A model generated the notes under the pieces. The model did no database searches. It worked only from the letters and a program-made list of their open reading frames with translations, and had not been told where the DNA came from. A program made the position numbers and the translations under genes. Positions 22,401 through 36,776 of a DNA stretch of 64,000 nt are shown in pieces. The stretch spans positions 2,420,501 to 2,484,500 of the forward strand of contig OX359196.1 of NCBI GenBank assembly GCA_947172415.1. The letters are read 5' to 3'. Within the stretch, counting starts at the first letter, position 1; each line of letters starts with the position of its first letter. The DNA is from Chondrosia reniformis. Lineage: Eukaryota; Porifera; Demospongiae; Chondrillida; Chondrillidae.

Positions 22401-25002
22401 GTATGTACTAGTTGTTTGAACTAGTTGTATATAGTTATATGTATTATTTGTATGTACTAGTTGTGTGTATTTTTCGTATGTTCTATTAACTAGATGTATT
22501 TACTTATGTAGTTACTAGTTTTATGTACTAGTTATATGAACTAATTGTATGTACTAATTGTGTGTAATTGTTGTATGTATTACTTATATTTACTAGTGTT
22601 TGGTAATAGTTGTATGTACTAGTTGTATGTAGCAGTAACTAGTTATATGTACAAGTTGTCTGTACTAATTGTATATACTAGTAAGTAGTTGGATGTACTG
22701 GTTGTATGTACTAGTTCTATGTACTAGTTTTTATACTAGATGTATGCACTAGTTGTAAGTAGTTATAGGTACTACTGGTATGTTATAGTTGTGTGTAATT
22801 TTGTATACTAGTTATATTTAGTAGTTGTAGTTACTAGATTAATGTACTAGTTGTATGTTCTGGTTGTATGTAATAATTGTATGTACCAGATGTATATACT
22901 AGGTGTAAGAACTAGGAGCAATCTGTATTTACTAGTTGTAGGGACTAGTTGTATATACTTGTTGTATGTAGTAGTTGTATGTCCTAATTGTACGTACTAG
23001 TTGTAAGTACTAGTAAGTAGTTGCATGTACTGGTTATATGTAACAGTTGTATGAACTAGTTGTATGTACCAGGTGTATGTACTAGTAACAATCTGTATTT
23101 ACTAATTGCATGTACTAGTTGTATGTACTAGTTGTATGTAATAATATGTACTAGTTTTATGTGCTATTTGTGTGAAGTGGTTGTATGTATTAGTTATATG
23201 TACTAGTTGTATGTACTAGCTGTATGTACTAGTTGTATGTACTAGTTGTATGTACTAGTTGTATGTATTAATTGTATATATGTACGAGTAACTAGTTGTA
23301 TGTACTAGTTGTATGAACTAGTTCTCTCTATTAGCTTTAAGTACTAGTTGCAGGAAATTGATATATTTAATAGTTTTAAGTACTAGTTGTATGTACTAGC
23401 AGTATATACTAGTTATATGTATTAGTTGTATGTACTAGTTGTATGTATTAGTTGTATATATGTACTAGTAACTTGTTGCATGTACTAGTTGTATGAACTA
23501 GTTCTCTGTATTAGTTTTTAGTACTAGTTGCAGGAAATTGATGTATTTACTAGTTTTATGGACTAATTGTATGTACTAGCTGTATATACTAGTTATAGGT
23601 CCTAGTTGTATATACTAGTTGTATGAAATTACTGTATGTACTAGTTATATGCACTAGTTGTATATAATAGTTGTATTCACTAGTTGTATGTACTGGTAAC
23701 TAGTTGTATGTACTAGCTGCGTGTACTAGTTGTATGTAGTTATATAAACTACTTGTATGTACAAGTTGTGTGAATTTTTTGTATACTAGTTAAATTTGTA
23801 GCTACTAGTTTTATGTAGTAGTTGAATGTACTAATAACTAAATGTGTATAGTAATTGTATGTACTAGTTGTATGTACTAGCTGTATGTACTAATTGTATA
23901 TATATACTAGTTGTGTGTACTAGTAAATGGTTGCCTGTACTAGTTATATGTACTAGTTGTATGTACTTGTTGTGTTTAATTGTTGTATGTAATTGTTGTA
24001 TGTAATAGCTGTATGTACTAGTTATATATATTAGTTGTATATACTTGTTGTATGTACTAGTTGTGTGTACTAGTAACTAGTTGTATGTACTAGTTGTATA
24101 AAATAGTTCTATATCCTAGTTTTATATACGAGCTGTATGTACTATTTGTATGTACTAGTTCTATGTACTAGTTGTATATATGTTCTAGTAAGTAGTTGTA
24201 TGTACTAGTTATATGTACTAAGTGTATGTACTAGCTGTATGGACTAGTGTATGTACTAATTGTATGTACTAGTTGTATGTACTAGTAACTATCAGAATAT
24301 ACTAGTTGTATGTACTAGTTGTTTGAACTAGTTGTATGTAGTTATATGTACTACTTGTATGTACTAGTTGTGTGTATTTTTCGTATGTACTAATAACCAG
24401 ATGTATGAACTTGTTGTATGTACTTGTTGTATATGTGTTCTAGTAAGTAGTGGATGCAATGGTTATATGTACTAGTTGTATGAACTAGATGTATGTACTA
24501 GTTGAATGTACAAATTTTATGTACTAGTAGTATATACTAGTAGTTAGTTGTATTTACTAGTTGTATGTACTAGTTGTATTTATTAGCTGTATGTACTAGG
24601 TGTATGAAGGAGTGGCAATCTGTATTTATATACTAGTTGTAAGTACTAGCTGTAGTTAAATTTTTTTATGTATTATATGGACTAGTTTTATGTACTAATT
24701 GTTTTACTAGTTTTATGTATTCGCTGTTTGAACTAGTTGAATGTAGTTATATGTACTACTTGTATATACTAGTTGTGTGCAATGTTTGTATGTACTAGTT
24801 TTATTTACTAGTAGTAGTTACTAGTTTCATATACTAGTTGTATGTACAAGTTGGATGTACTAGTATCTAGATGTATGTATTAGTTGTAAGTAGTATATAG
24901 TTGTATGTATAAGTTCTATGTACTAATTGTATGTACTAGCTCTATGGATTAGTGTATGTACTAATTGTATGTACTAGTTGTATGTACTAGTAATCCTCAG
25001 AA
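19493..25002 (+). repeat. 13-bp minisatellite array, T/G-rich orientation
   Basis: The array is 5.5 kb long with internal direct duplication. The marker CGCTGTTTGAACTAGTTG occurs at 22051 and 24722 (spacing 2671), and AGGTCCTAG at 20831 and 23597 (spacing 2766). Position 21788 is the empty counterpart of the HIRAN transposon site. No gene is seen. Confidence 0.93.
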
Positions 25003-25761
25003 TATCAGGGAGTACGGCAGTACTCCCTATGTAGGGATGACGTGTTTTTTCCTTTTCCCCATACATCGGTATAGGAGCAAAATCCCGAAATAGGCCGAAA
25101 ATCGACAAAACAAGGTTATGTATAACCAAATATACAATATAAATACTCTAAATAGACCTTAAAGGCAGGCGAATATGTCCCGCTGGCGAAATAATAAACT
25201 TTAAAAATTCCCATTTTCGTCTTCTCCATATTCTTCTTCTTATTCTCATTCTTCTTCTTCTTCGTCAGCCATAACTAAAAAACTATATAAGCTTTTGGAC
25301 TAATTGTTAAACGAAACGATTGCAAATTTTCCGAGCTGTATTCTTTTGCAGAAGCGAGAGCGATAGCGCTATTATTGAGTATGACAGTTTTCATGGCCCC
25401 AGAATCAAGACCTCAATAAATCTCCATTTTAATGACGTCACATTCAGTTGAAGATTGCGAAATCAAAATGGGTTTAAATACAATCGAATTCCTAGCTTTT
25501 GCTCCATAAAAAGAACAGAAACTAGAGAAAAATAAAAATTTTCTACAGAAATAGTGAAGATGTAGGGATGGCACAAAAAGCACATAAACAAGAAAGGGAT
25601 GTTACACAGTGAAGCATTAGCTATGCATGAATCCTCCAAGTAAGGGTGTTGTATGATTCATGCATATATAGCTAACGCTTCACTGTGTAACATCCCTTTC
25701 TTGTTTATGTGCTTTTTGTGCCATCTTCACTATTTTTGTAGAAAATTTTTATTTTTCTCTA
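25003..25761 (+). mobile_element. Unclassified element with terminal foldback (copy F)
   Basis: The island starts with the hairpin AGGGAGTAC-GGCA-GTACTCCCT. It continues through about 500 bp of unique-looking DNA, including a TTCTTC-rich tract (25215-25265) and a TGACGTCA at 25434-25441. It ends in a long inverted repeat: arms 25523-25633 and 25655-25761 around a 21-nt loop. An inverted copy lies at 48745-49512. The array sequence TCAGAATATACTAG (near 24292 and 16510) looks like the uninterrupted target. There is no convincing ORF and the family is unknown. It could be two abutting elements. Confidence 0.6.
25523..25761. repeat. Long foldback hairpin (about 107-111-bp arms)
   Basis: The left arm runs from AGAGAAAAATAAAAATTTTC to ATGCATGAATC and the right arm is its inverse, separated by about 21 nt. 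The left arm has an extra 8 bases (GTAGGGAT). The right arm has a few more TA bases. Transcripts across it would form a long double-stranded hairpin. Confidence 0.85.
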
Positions 25762-26817
25762 ATACTAGTTGTATGTACTAGTTGTGTATCTTTTTCGTAT
25801 GTACTAGTAACTAGATGTATTAACTTGTTGTAGTTACTAGTTTTATGTACTATTTATATGAACTAATTGTATGTACTAATTGTGTGTAATTGTTGTATGT
25901 ATTACTTCTATTTACTAGTTGTAGTTACTAGTTGTATGTACTAGTTGTATGTAGCAGTAACTAGTTCTATGTACTAGTTTTTTTATACTAGATGTATGTA
26001 CTAGTTGTAAGTAGTTATAGGTACAACTGGTATGTTATAGTTGTGCGTAATTTTATATACTAGTTATATTTAGTAGTTGTAGTTACAAGATTAATGTACT
26101 AGTTGTATGTTCTGGTTGTATGTAATAATTGTATGTACCAGATGTATATACTAGGTGTAAGAACTAGGAATAATCTGTATTTACTAGTTGTAGGGACTAG
26201 TTGTATATACTTGTTGTATGTAGTAGTTGTATGTCCTAATTGTACGTACTAGTTGTAGGTACTAGTAAGTAGTTGCATGTACTGGTTATATGTAACAGTT
26301 GTATGAAATATTTGTATGTACCAGGTGTATGTATTAGTAACAATCTGTATTTACTAATTGTATGTACTAGTTGTATGTACTAGTTGTATGTAATAATATG
26401 TACTAGTTTTATGTGCTATTTGTGTGAAATTGTTGTATGTATTAGTTATATGTACTAGTTGTGTGTACTAGTACCTAGATATATGTACTTGTTGTATGTA
26501 CTAGTCCCATGTATATATTAGTTTTATGTACTAGTTGTGTGAAATTGATGTATGTACTAGTTATATGTACTCATTGTATGTGCTAGCTATATGTACTAGT
26601 TATATGAACTAGTTGTATGCACTAGTTGTATGTACTAGTTGTATGTACTAGTAACTAGTTATATTCACTAGTTGAATTTAGTAGTTGTGTGAAATTGTTG
26701 AATGTACTAGTTATATGTACTAGTTGTATGTACTATTTATATGCACTAACTGTAAGTATATACTAGTTGTATGTACTATTTGTATGTGCTAGTTGTATGT
26801 TCTAGTTGTCTCTAATT
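25762..26817 (+). repeat. 13-bp minisatellite array, T/G-rich orientation
   Basis: Its inverse is recognisable at 47759-48744, on the other side of the inversion axis. Nothing else is seen. Confidence 0.92.
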
Positions 26818-27009
26818 GGGACGCCGCAAGGGCCCCTATATTGTTTTCAGAAATTATGTTAACGTATGGCTTCCTGTTTGAAGTTTTGTAAATATATACA
26901 TTTATATATCTGTTAAAAAATGGCGGATGCTCGGGTAGCTTTCATTTTCTAACTTTCTCTTCCTTTGGGTAGAACATTGAACAAACAAAATGGACTTAAA
27001 AACCTTCCT
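26818..27009 (-). mobile_element. GC-hairpin element, half copy at an orientation switch (copy E)
   Basis: This 192-bp half of the copy-D subfamily starts GGGACGCC-GCAA-GGGCCCC and stops after AAAAACCTTCCT, where copies A and C continue. The minisatellite is T/G-rich on its left and A/C-rich on its right, so the rearrangement breakpoint lies inside the element. An inverted twin is at 47567-47758. Confidence 0.7.
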
Positions 27010-30000
27010 CCACTTGTACAAACAACTAGTAACTAGCATATACAACTAGTACATACAACTAGTACATACAACTAGTACACACAGCTAGTATACACAGTTA
27101 GTAAAAAAACTAGTACATACAACTAAAACTTGTCCTTAAAACTAGAAGATATGACAAGAAAATAAACATACAACTAGTACATACAACTAGTACATATAAC
27201 TAGTTCAAACAAGTAGTTCATACACCTAGTTCATACAACAAGTATAAAACTAGTACATACAACCAATACATTCGATAAGTTCCTACAATTAGAACATACA
27301 ACTATTACATACAATATGTACATACAACTAGTCCTACAATTAACTAGTGCTAGTACATACAACTAGTGCATACAACTAGTACATGCAAATGGTACATAAT
27401 ACTAGTGCATACAATTAGAACCTATAACTAGTTCATACAACTAGTACATTCAACTGGAAACTAGTACATACAACTAGTACATTCAACTGGAAACTAGTAC
27501 ATACAACTAGTACATAGAAATAATACATATATACAACTAGTACATACAGTTAGTACTTACAACTACTACATACAACAAGTACATACAGCTAGTACATCCA
27601 ACTCGTAAATATAACTAATGCTAGTTTGTTCAACTAGTGCATACAACTAGTACATTCAACTGGAAACCAGTACATACAACTAGTACATAGAAAAAGGACA
27701 TATATACAACTGGTTCATACAATTAGAACATACAACTACTACATACAACAAGTACTTACAATTAGGACCTGCAACTCGTAAATGTAACTATTGCCAATAC
27801 ATACAACTTGTGTATATAACTTACCTTCAACTAGTAACATGTACATACAACTTGTACACACCACTAGCATATACAACTAGGTCATAGTTCATACAACTAG
27901 TAACTATTACATACCACTAGTACATATAACTAGTGCATACAACTAGTATATACATATAAGCAGTAAAAACACATATAAATAGTACAGAAAAATAGTACAT
28001 ACAACTAGAACATACTACTAACACATACAACAATAAATACAACTAGTAATTTAACTAGAACATAAAACTACTTCATACAACTAGTACATATAACTAGTAC
28101 ATTCAACTAGAACATACAACTAGAAACTAGTATATACATACAACTAGTACAAAGAACTAGTAAATACAACTAGTACACACAACTAGTATATACAACTAGT
28201 ACATACAACTAGTACTACAACTAGGTCACACAATTAGAACATAAAACTACTACATAGAAATAGTACATACAACAATAACCCACAACTAGTAAATACAACT
28301 AGTGTTAGTACATACAACTTGTGCATACAACTAGTACATGCAACTAGTAACGAGAACATACAACTAGTACATGAAATTAGCACATGTAAATAGTCCATAC
28401 AACTAGTGTATACAACTAGTACTACAACTAGTACATAGAACTATTACATAGAACGAGTACATAAAACTAGTTCATACCCCTAGAACATGCAACTTGTACA
28501 TATAACTAGTACGTACAACTAGTAACTATTACATGCAACTAGTACAATCAACTAGTACATACTACTAGAACATACGACCAGTATATACAGCTAGTACATG
28601 CAACAAGTACAGATGATTTTTACACATACCTAGTTAAAACAACATGTACATACAACTAGTACATACAACTATTACCTACAACTAGTACATATAACTGGTA
28701 CCGGCAACCACTACATATAACCGGTACATACACATATAACTAGTGCATATAACTAGTACTTACAACTAGTACATACAACTAATACATACAACTTGTACAT
28801 ACAACTAGTTCATACAACTTTTTAACACACCTAGCACATACAAGTAGTACATACAACTATTATCTAGTGCATAAAACTAGCAGCTACATAGTACATAGTA
28901 TAACCAGCACTAGAACCGACATCTTCTACGCACAACTAGTACATACAACTAGTACATACAACTAGTACACACAGCTAGTATACACAACTAGTTTAAAAAA
29001 CTAGTACATACAACTAGTACATACAACTAGTACAAACAGCGAGTTCATATAAGTAGTACATACAATTTTACAAACATCCAGTACACTCAACTAATGTACA
29101 CGACTAGTTCATAAAACTAGTACATACAACTAGTACAAACAACTAGTACATATAACTAGTTCGTACAACTTTTACAAATGACTATTTCATAGAACTAGTA
29201 TTACAACGGGTACATAAAACGTGTCCTTACAACTAGAACGTATGACAAGAACATAAACATTCAACTAGTACACACAACTAGTACATACAATTAGTACATA
29301 TAACTAGTTCAAACAACTAGTTCATACGCCTAGTACTTACAACAAGTATAAAACTAGTACATACAACCAATACATACAACTAGTTCATTCAATTAGAACA
29401 TACAACTATTACATACAATTAGTACATACAACTAGTACTTATAACTAGTTCATACAACTAGTTCATTCAACTAGAAACTAGTACATACAACTAGTACATA
29501 GAAATAGTACATATATACAACTAGTACATACAGTTAGTACTTACAACTACTACATACAACAAGTACATACAACTAGTACCTCCAACTCGTAAATATAACT
29601 AGTATTAGTTTGTTCAACTAGTGCATACAACTAGTAAATGCAACTCGTAAAGAGTGCATACAACTAGTACATAGAAATAGGACATATATACAACTGGTTC
29701 ATACAATTAGAACATACAACTACTACATACAACAAGTACATACAACTAGTACCTGCAACTCGTAAATGTAACTATTACTAGTATATACAACTAGTGTATA
29801 TAACTAGTACCTGAAACTGGTAATGTGTATATACAACTAGTACATACAAATTGTATATACAAGCGGTACATACAAGTAGTACATACAACTAGTACATAGA
29901 ACTACGTCATAGTTCATACAACTAGTAACTAGTTCACACCACCAGTACATATAACTAGTGCACACAACTAGTACGTATAAGCAGTAAATACATATGTAAA

Positions 30001-33000
30001 TAGTACAAATAAATAGTACATACAACTAGAACATACTACTAACACATACAACAATAAATACAAATAGTAATTCAACTAGAACATACAACTAGCAACTAGT
30101 ATTTACATACAACTAGTACAAAGAAAGAGTAAAGACAGCTAGTACATACAACTAGTACATACAACTAGACATAACTAGTACATACAGCTAGTACTACAAC
30201 TAGTTCACACAATTAGAACATAAAACTACTACATAGAAATAGTACATACAACAAAAACCCACAACTAGTAAATATAAATAGTGTTTGTACATACAACTAG
30301 TGCATGCAACTAGTACATGCAACTAGTAACTAGTACATACAACTAATACATACAACTAGTACTACAAATATTACATAGAACGAGTACATAAAACTATTTC
30401 ACACCCCTAGTACATACAACTAGTAACTATTACATACAACTGGTACATACAATAAGTACGTACAACTAGTAGATACAACTTGTACATACAACTAGTTCAT
30501 TAAATTAGTACATGTAACTAGTATATATAAGTAGTACATACGACTATTTCAAACAACTAGTATATATAACTAGTACATACATAAAAGAATACATATATAC
30601 ACATATACTTGGTACTTATAAATATTATGTACAACAATTAGTAGATAAAGCTAGTACACACAACTAGTACATTAAACTAGTACATTTAACTAGTACATAT
30701 AACTAGTACATACAACAAGTACTTACAACTAGAAACCTGAACATAGAACTAGTACATAGATCAAGTACACATAACTAGTATATACAATTAGTACATACAA
30801 CTTGTACATACAACTAGTAAATACAACTGGTATACAAAACTAGTTTTTAACACTAGCATATACAACTAGTATATGCAACAATTACCTAGTACATTCAACT
30901 AGTACCTACCTACTACTTACTACAATTAGAACATACCACTACCACATACCATCAGTATATACAACTAGTAACTCCAACTAGTAATCACAACTAGTGTTAG
31001 TACATACAACTAGTACATGCACCTAGTAACGAGTATATACAACTAGTACATACAACTAGTATATACAATTAGTACTTACAAATAGTACATACAACTAGTA
31101 CATAAAACTAGTACATATAATTAGTTCTTAGGAATATTTCATAAAACTAGAAGATATAACTATGATATACAGCTTGTACATATAACTAGTATATAAACAT
31201 ATATCTAGTACTAATAAATAGTATTTACAACTAGTTCATACAGCTAGTACATACAACTAGTCCATAAAAGTAGTACATACAACTTTACATATATAGTACA
31301 CACATATATAACTATTACATATAAAGAGTACAAACAACTAGTTCATATAACCAGGACATTTCCATATAACTAGTGAACAAAAAGAGTACACACAACTAGA
31401 ATGTACTACTAGGGCATACAAATATTTCAAACAGTTAGTACATACAACAAGAACTTATAACTAGTACAAACAACTAATACATATAACTATAAACTAGTAC
31501 ATACAATAAGTACATACAACTAGCACATAGAACTAGTACATACAACTCATACATACAATTAGTACATACAACTAATAGGGACAATTAGTACATACATATA
31601 GTACATACAACTAGTACATAAAACTAGTTCATAGAACGAGTACATAAAACTAGTATATAAATCTAGTTCTTATAACTAGTACATACAAGTAGAAATTAGT
31701 ACATACAACTTGTACATAGAACTAGTACATAGAAATAGTTCATACAACTCGGACATACAACTACTACATAAAACTTTTAGATACAACTAGTTAATGGAAC
31801 TAGTATATATAACTAGTACATACTACTAGTACATACAGCTAATAACTAGTACATATATACAACTAATACTTACAACTAGTACATAAAACTAGTACATACA
31901 ATTAGTACATACGACTTTTAAACACAACTAGTAAATAGAACTAGAACAAATAACTAGTACATTAAACTAGTACATATAACTAGTACATACACATATAACT
32001 AGTACATATAACTAGTACATACAACTAGTTCATACAACAAGTACATACAACTGGTAGACACAAGTAGTACAAACAACTAGAACCAAACACTAGGACATTT
32101 AATAGGTACAGACAACTAGCACATACAAGTAGTACACACAACTAGTACATAGAACTAGTACATCGAACTAGTACATAGACCGAGTACATAAAACTAGTAC
32201 ATCCCACTAGTACATAAAACTAGGTCATATAACTAGTACATACAACTAGTTCATACAACTAGTACATATAAGGAGTACATACACATATAACTAGTACATA
32301 TTCATAGTACATACAACTAGAACATACTACTAACAGTAATTACAATTAGTAATTCAACTAGAACATTAAAGTAGTTTATACAACTAGAACATAAAACTAG
32401 TACATACAACTAGTACATAAATTTAGTACCTACAAATAGTACACACAACCAGTACATGCAACTAGTACTTCAAATAGTACATAGAACTATTACATAGAAC
32501 GAGTACAAAAAAGCAGTACCTACCCCTAGGACATACAACTAGTACATATAAATAGGATATACAACTAGCACATACAATTAGTAACTATTTCATACAACTA
32601 GTTCATAAAATTAGTACCTGCAACTAGTACATATAACTAGTACATACAACTATTTCATACAACTGGTACGTATAACTAGTACATGGAGATAGTACATAAA
32701 ATAGTACAGACACATTCACCTGGTACTTATAAATAGTATATACAATTAGTAGATAAAGCTAGTACAAACAAATAATACATACAACTAGTACATACAACTA
32801 GTACATACAACTAGAACATACAAATAGTACATAAAAGTAGTGCATACAACTAGTATACACAATTAATTCATGCCACAAGTACATACACTTGTACAAACAA
32901 CTAGTACATATTACTAGTACATGCAACTATTACATACAACTAGTACATATAACTGCTACTTACAACTAGTACATACAGCTAGTACATAAAATTAGGTCAA

Positions 33001-34675
33001 ATAATTAGAATATACAACTACTACATACAACTAATACATACAACTAGTATCTCCAACTAGTAAATTTAACTAGTGTTAGTACATACAACTAGTGCATACA
33101 CCTAGTACTTGCAACTAGTAAGGAGTACGTACAACTAGTATGTACAATTAGTACCTACAAATAGTACATACAACTAGTCCATACAACTTGAATATACAGT
33201 TAGTACATACAACTCTTAAACACAACTAGTCAATATAACTATTACATATAACTACTAAATAAAACTTTTAGATACAACTAGTTAATGGAACTAGTATATA
33301 TAACTAGTACATACTACTAGTACATACAGCTAATAACTAGTACATATATACAACTAATACTTACAACTAGTACATAAAACTAGTACATACAATTAGTACA
33401 TACGACTTTTAAACACAACTAGTAAATAGAACTAGAACAAATAACTAGTACATTAAACTAGTACATATAACTAGTACATACACATATAACTAGTACATAT
33501 AACTAGTACATACAACTAGTTCATACAACAAGTACATACAACTGGTAGACACAAATAGTACAAACAACTAGAACCAAACACTAGGACATTTAATAGGTAC
33601 AGACAACTAGCACATACAAGTAGTACACACAACTAGTACATAGAACTAGTACATCGAACTAGTACATAGACCGAGTACATAAAACTAGTACATCCCACTA
33701 GTACATAAAACTAGGTCATATAACTAGTACATACAACTAGTTCATACAATTAGTACATATAAGGAGTACATACACATATAACTAGTACATATTCATAGTA
33801 CATACAACTAGAACATACTACTAACAGTAATTACAATTAGTAATTCAACTAGAACATTAAAGTATTTTATAAAACTAGAACATAAAACTAGTACATACAA
33901 CTAGTACATACAACTAGTACATACAACTAGTACATACAACTAGTAACTAGTACATACAACTAGTACAAAGAACTAGTAAATACAACTAGTACATACAACT
34001 TGTACAAAGAACTAGTAAATACAACTAGTACATACAACTAGTACATACAACTAGTACACACAACTAGTACATACAACTAGTACTTACAAGTAGTACACAC
34101 ATATAGTACCTATAACTAATACACACAACTACAACATATTACTAGTTCATACAACAAGAACATAAACCTAGTACATACAACTAGTACATACAACTAGTAT
34201 ACAAGTAGTACATTTAACTAGCACATGCAACTAGTCCATACAGCTAGAACATACAATTAGTATGTACTACTAGTTCATACAACTTTTAGAAAAAACTAGT
34301 ACATTTGACTAGAACATACAGATATAACTAGTACATCTAAATAGTAGATACAACTAGTACATAGAACTAGTAAATACAATTAGTACACAAGTAGTACATT
34401 TAACGACTACATACAACTACACCAAAGAACTAGTACATACAACTAGTACATACAACTAGTACATACAACTAGTACTACAATTAGTACATAGAAGTAGTAC
34501 ATACAACTAGTTCATTCAACTAGTACATACAACTATTACATAAAACTAGTATATACAAGTAGTACTTACAACTAGTTCACACAACTCGTACATATATACA
34601 ACTAGAACCTATGACTAGAACATACACCTATATGTAGTACATATAAATAGTGCCTACAACTAGTTCATACAACTA
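27010..34675 (-). repeat. 13-bp minisatellite array, A/C-rich orientation
   Basis: The complement strand of the same 13-mer (unit GTACATACAACTA on the plus strand) fills 7.7 kb. Bases 27010 to about 27200 are the inverse of about 47380-47565. Internal duplications include about 31761-32420 with about 33252-33911 (spacing 1491) and about 27236 with about 29341 (spacing about 2.1 kb). The 62-codon minus-strand frame at 29837 is repeat translation. No gene is seen. Confidence 0.93.
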
Positions 34676-34701
34676 TTATATATATATATATATATAGTTA
34701 T
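34676..34701. repeat. TA tract at A/C-to-T/G orientation switch
   Basis: A TATATA run marks the point where the array changes from A/C-rich to T/G-rich. The surrounding about 300 bp are repeated directly at the second such junction near 39590. Confidence 0.85.
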
Positions 34702-36776
34702 ATGTCCTAGTTGTGTGTAGTAGTTTTATGTTCGATATAATTGTATGAACTAGTTGCATGCACTAGTTGTATGTACTAGTTGTATGGACTAGTTGTATGT
34801 ACTAGTTATAAGTACTAGTTTTATGTACTAGTTGTATGTACTAGTTTCATGTACTAGTTGTACGATGTACTAGTTGTATGAACTAGTTATAAGTACTAGT
34901 TGTATGTACTAGTTGTAGGTACTAGTTGCATGTACTATTTCTATGGACCATTTATGTGTGTGTACTAGGTATATGTACTAGTTATTTGTACTAGTGGTAT
35001 GTAATTGGCGTGTTTAAAAGTTGTATGTACTAGTTGTATGTACTAGTTGTATGTTCCAGTTGTATAAACTAGTAACTAGTTGTATGTACTAGTTGTGGGT
35101 ACTAGATTTATGTGCTAGTTGCATGTACTATTTCTATGGACCACTTATTTGTGTATGTTCTAGTTAGATGTACTAGTTGAATGTACTAGTTGTATTTACT
35201 AGCTGTATGCAATAGTTGTAGGTTCTACTACTAGTTATAGGAGGTCTTAAGTAGGAACCAATTGTATATACTAGTTGTTTAAACTCGTTGTAAGTACTAG
35301 TTGTATGTACTAGGTGTGTGTATAAGTTGTATGTATTAGCTGTATGTATTAGTTGTAGGTACTAGTTTTTTGTACTAGGTGTAGGTTCTATTACTAGTTA
35401 TACTAGGTACTAGGGAGGTTCTAGTTGTATATACTAGATACTAGTTGTATGTACTAGTTGTATGTACTAGTTATATGTGCGCTAGTAATATGTGTATTTA
35501 CTGCTTTATGTATTAGTTCTTTGTACTATTTATATGCACTACTTGTATGTACAGGTAACTAGGTCTATGTACTAGTTGTGTGTACTAGTTGTACTTGCTA
35601 GTTACTAGTTGTATTCTCTAGTTGTATATGTTCCAATTGTATGTAGTAGTTGTATGAACTAGTTGGAGGTGCTAATTGTGGGTACTAGCTGTATATACTA
35701 GTGCTACTTATGTTTAAAAATTGAAGGTACTAGTTGTATGTACTAGTTGTACGTACTAGTTATATATAAAAGTTATATGACACTAGTTGTATGTACTAGT
35801 TGTATGTATCAATTGTGTGTACCAGTTTTATGTACTAGTTTTATGTACTAGTTGCAGTACTAGTTGTATGTAGTATTTGAATGTACAAATTGTACGTACT
35901 AGTTGTATGTATTAGTTTTATACACTAGTGGTATGCACTCATTACCAGTTTTAGGTACTAGTTGAATGTACTACAATAGTTATATTTACAAGTTGGAGGT
36001 ACTAGGTGTATGTCCTCAATTGTTTGTAGTAGTTGCATTTTCTAATTGTATGTTCTAGTTGTAAATACTAGTTGTATGTAGTAGTTGCATTTTCTAATTG
36101 TATGTTCTAGTTGTAAATACTGGTTGTATGTACTAGTTGTATATACTAGTTGTATGTACTAGTTATGTACTAGTTGTATGTACAAATTGTATATACCAGT
36201 TGTATGTACTTGCTGTAAGAACTAGTTGTATGTAGTAGTTGTATGTACTAGTTGAATGTAGTAAATGTATTTACTAGTTGTATGTACTAGTTGCATGTAC
36301 TATTACTAGTTATATTTACTAGTTGTATGTACCAGTTGTATGTATTGATTGTATGAACTGGTTTTATAAACTATTTGTAAGATATAGTTGTAGGTATATA
36401 CTAGTTCTTTGTGTTAGTTGTATGTACTAATTGTGTTTACTAGTTATTTGTACTTGTTGTATTTACTTGTTAGGAGTTGTATGTACTAGTTCTGTGTATA
36501 TACTTGTTGCATGTACTACTTGTATGTACTACTACTAGTTATATTTATTAGTTGTATTTAATAGTTATATGTACTAGTTGTATGAACTAGTACTAGTTAT
36601 ATTTACTAGTTGTAGATACTAGTTGTATGCACAAGTTGTATTTACTAGTTGTAAGAACCAGTTACTACATGTATTTTAGGAGTTATATTTCTAGTCTTAT
36701 GTACTAGTTATATGTTGTTGTATATTTGTACTAGTTGTGAGAACTAGTTGTATGCACTAGTTGTATGTACAAGTTG
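34702..36776 (+). repeat. 13-bp minisatellite array, T/G-rich orientation
   Basis: This 2.1-kb stretch of T/G-rich units lies between two switches. Its start (GTAGTAGTTTTATGTTCGAT at about 34716) recurs at about 39625. No gene is seen. Confidence 0.92.

Noticed and set aside
25215-25270. TTCTTC-rich tract as coding for an acidic peptide (MADEEEEE on the minus-strand equivalent at 49238)
   Set aside because: The frame closes after a few codons and is low-complexity.
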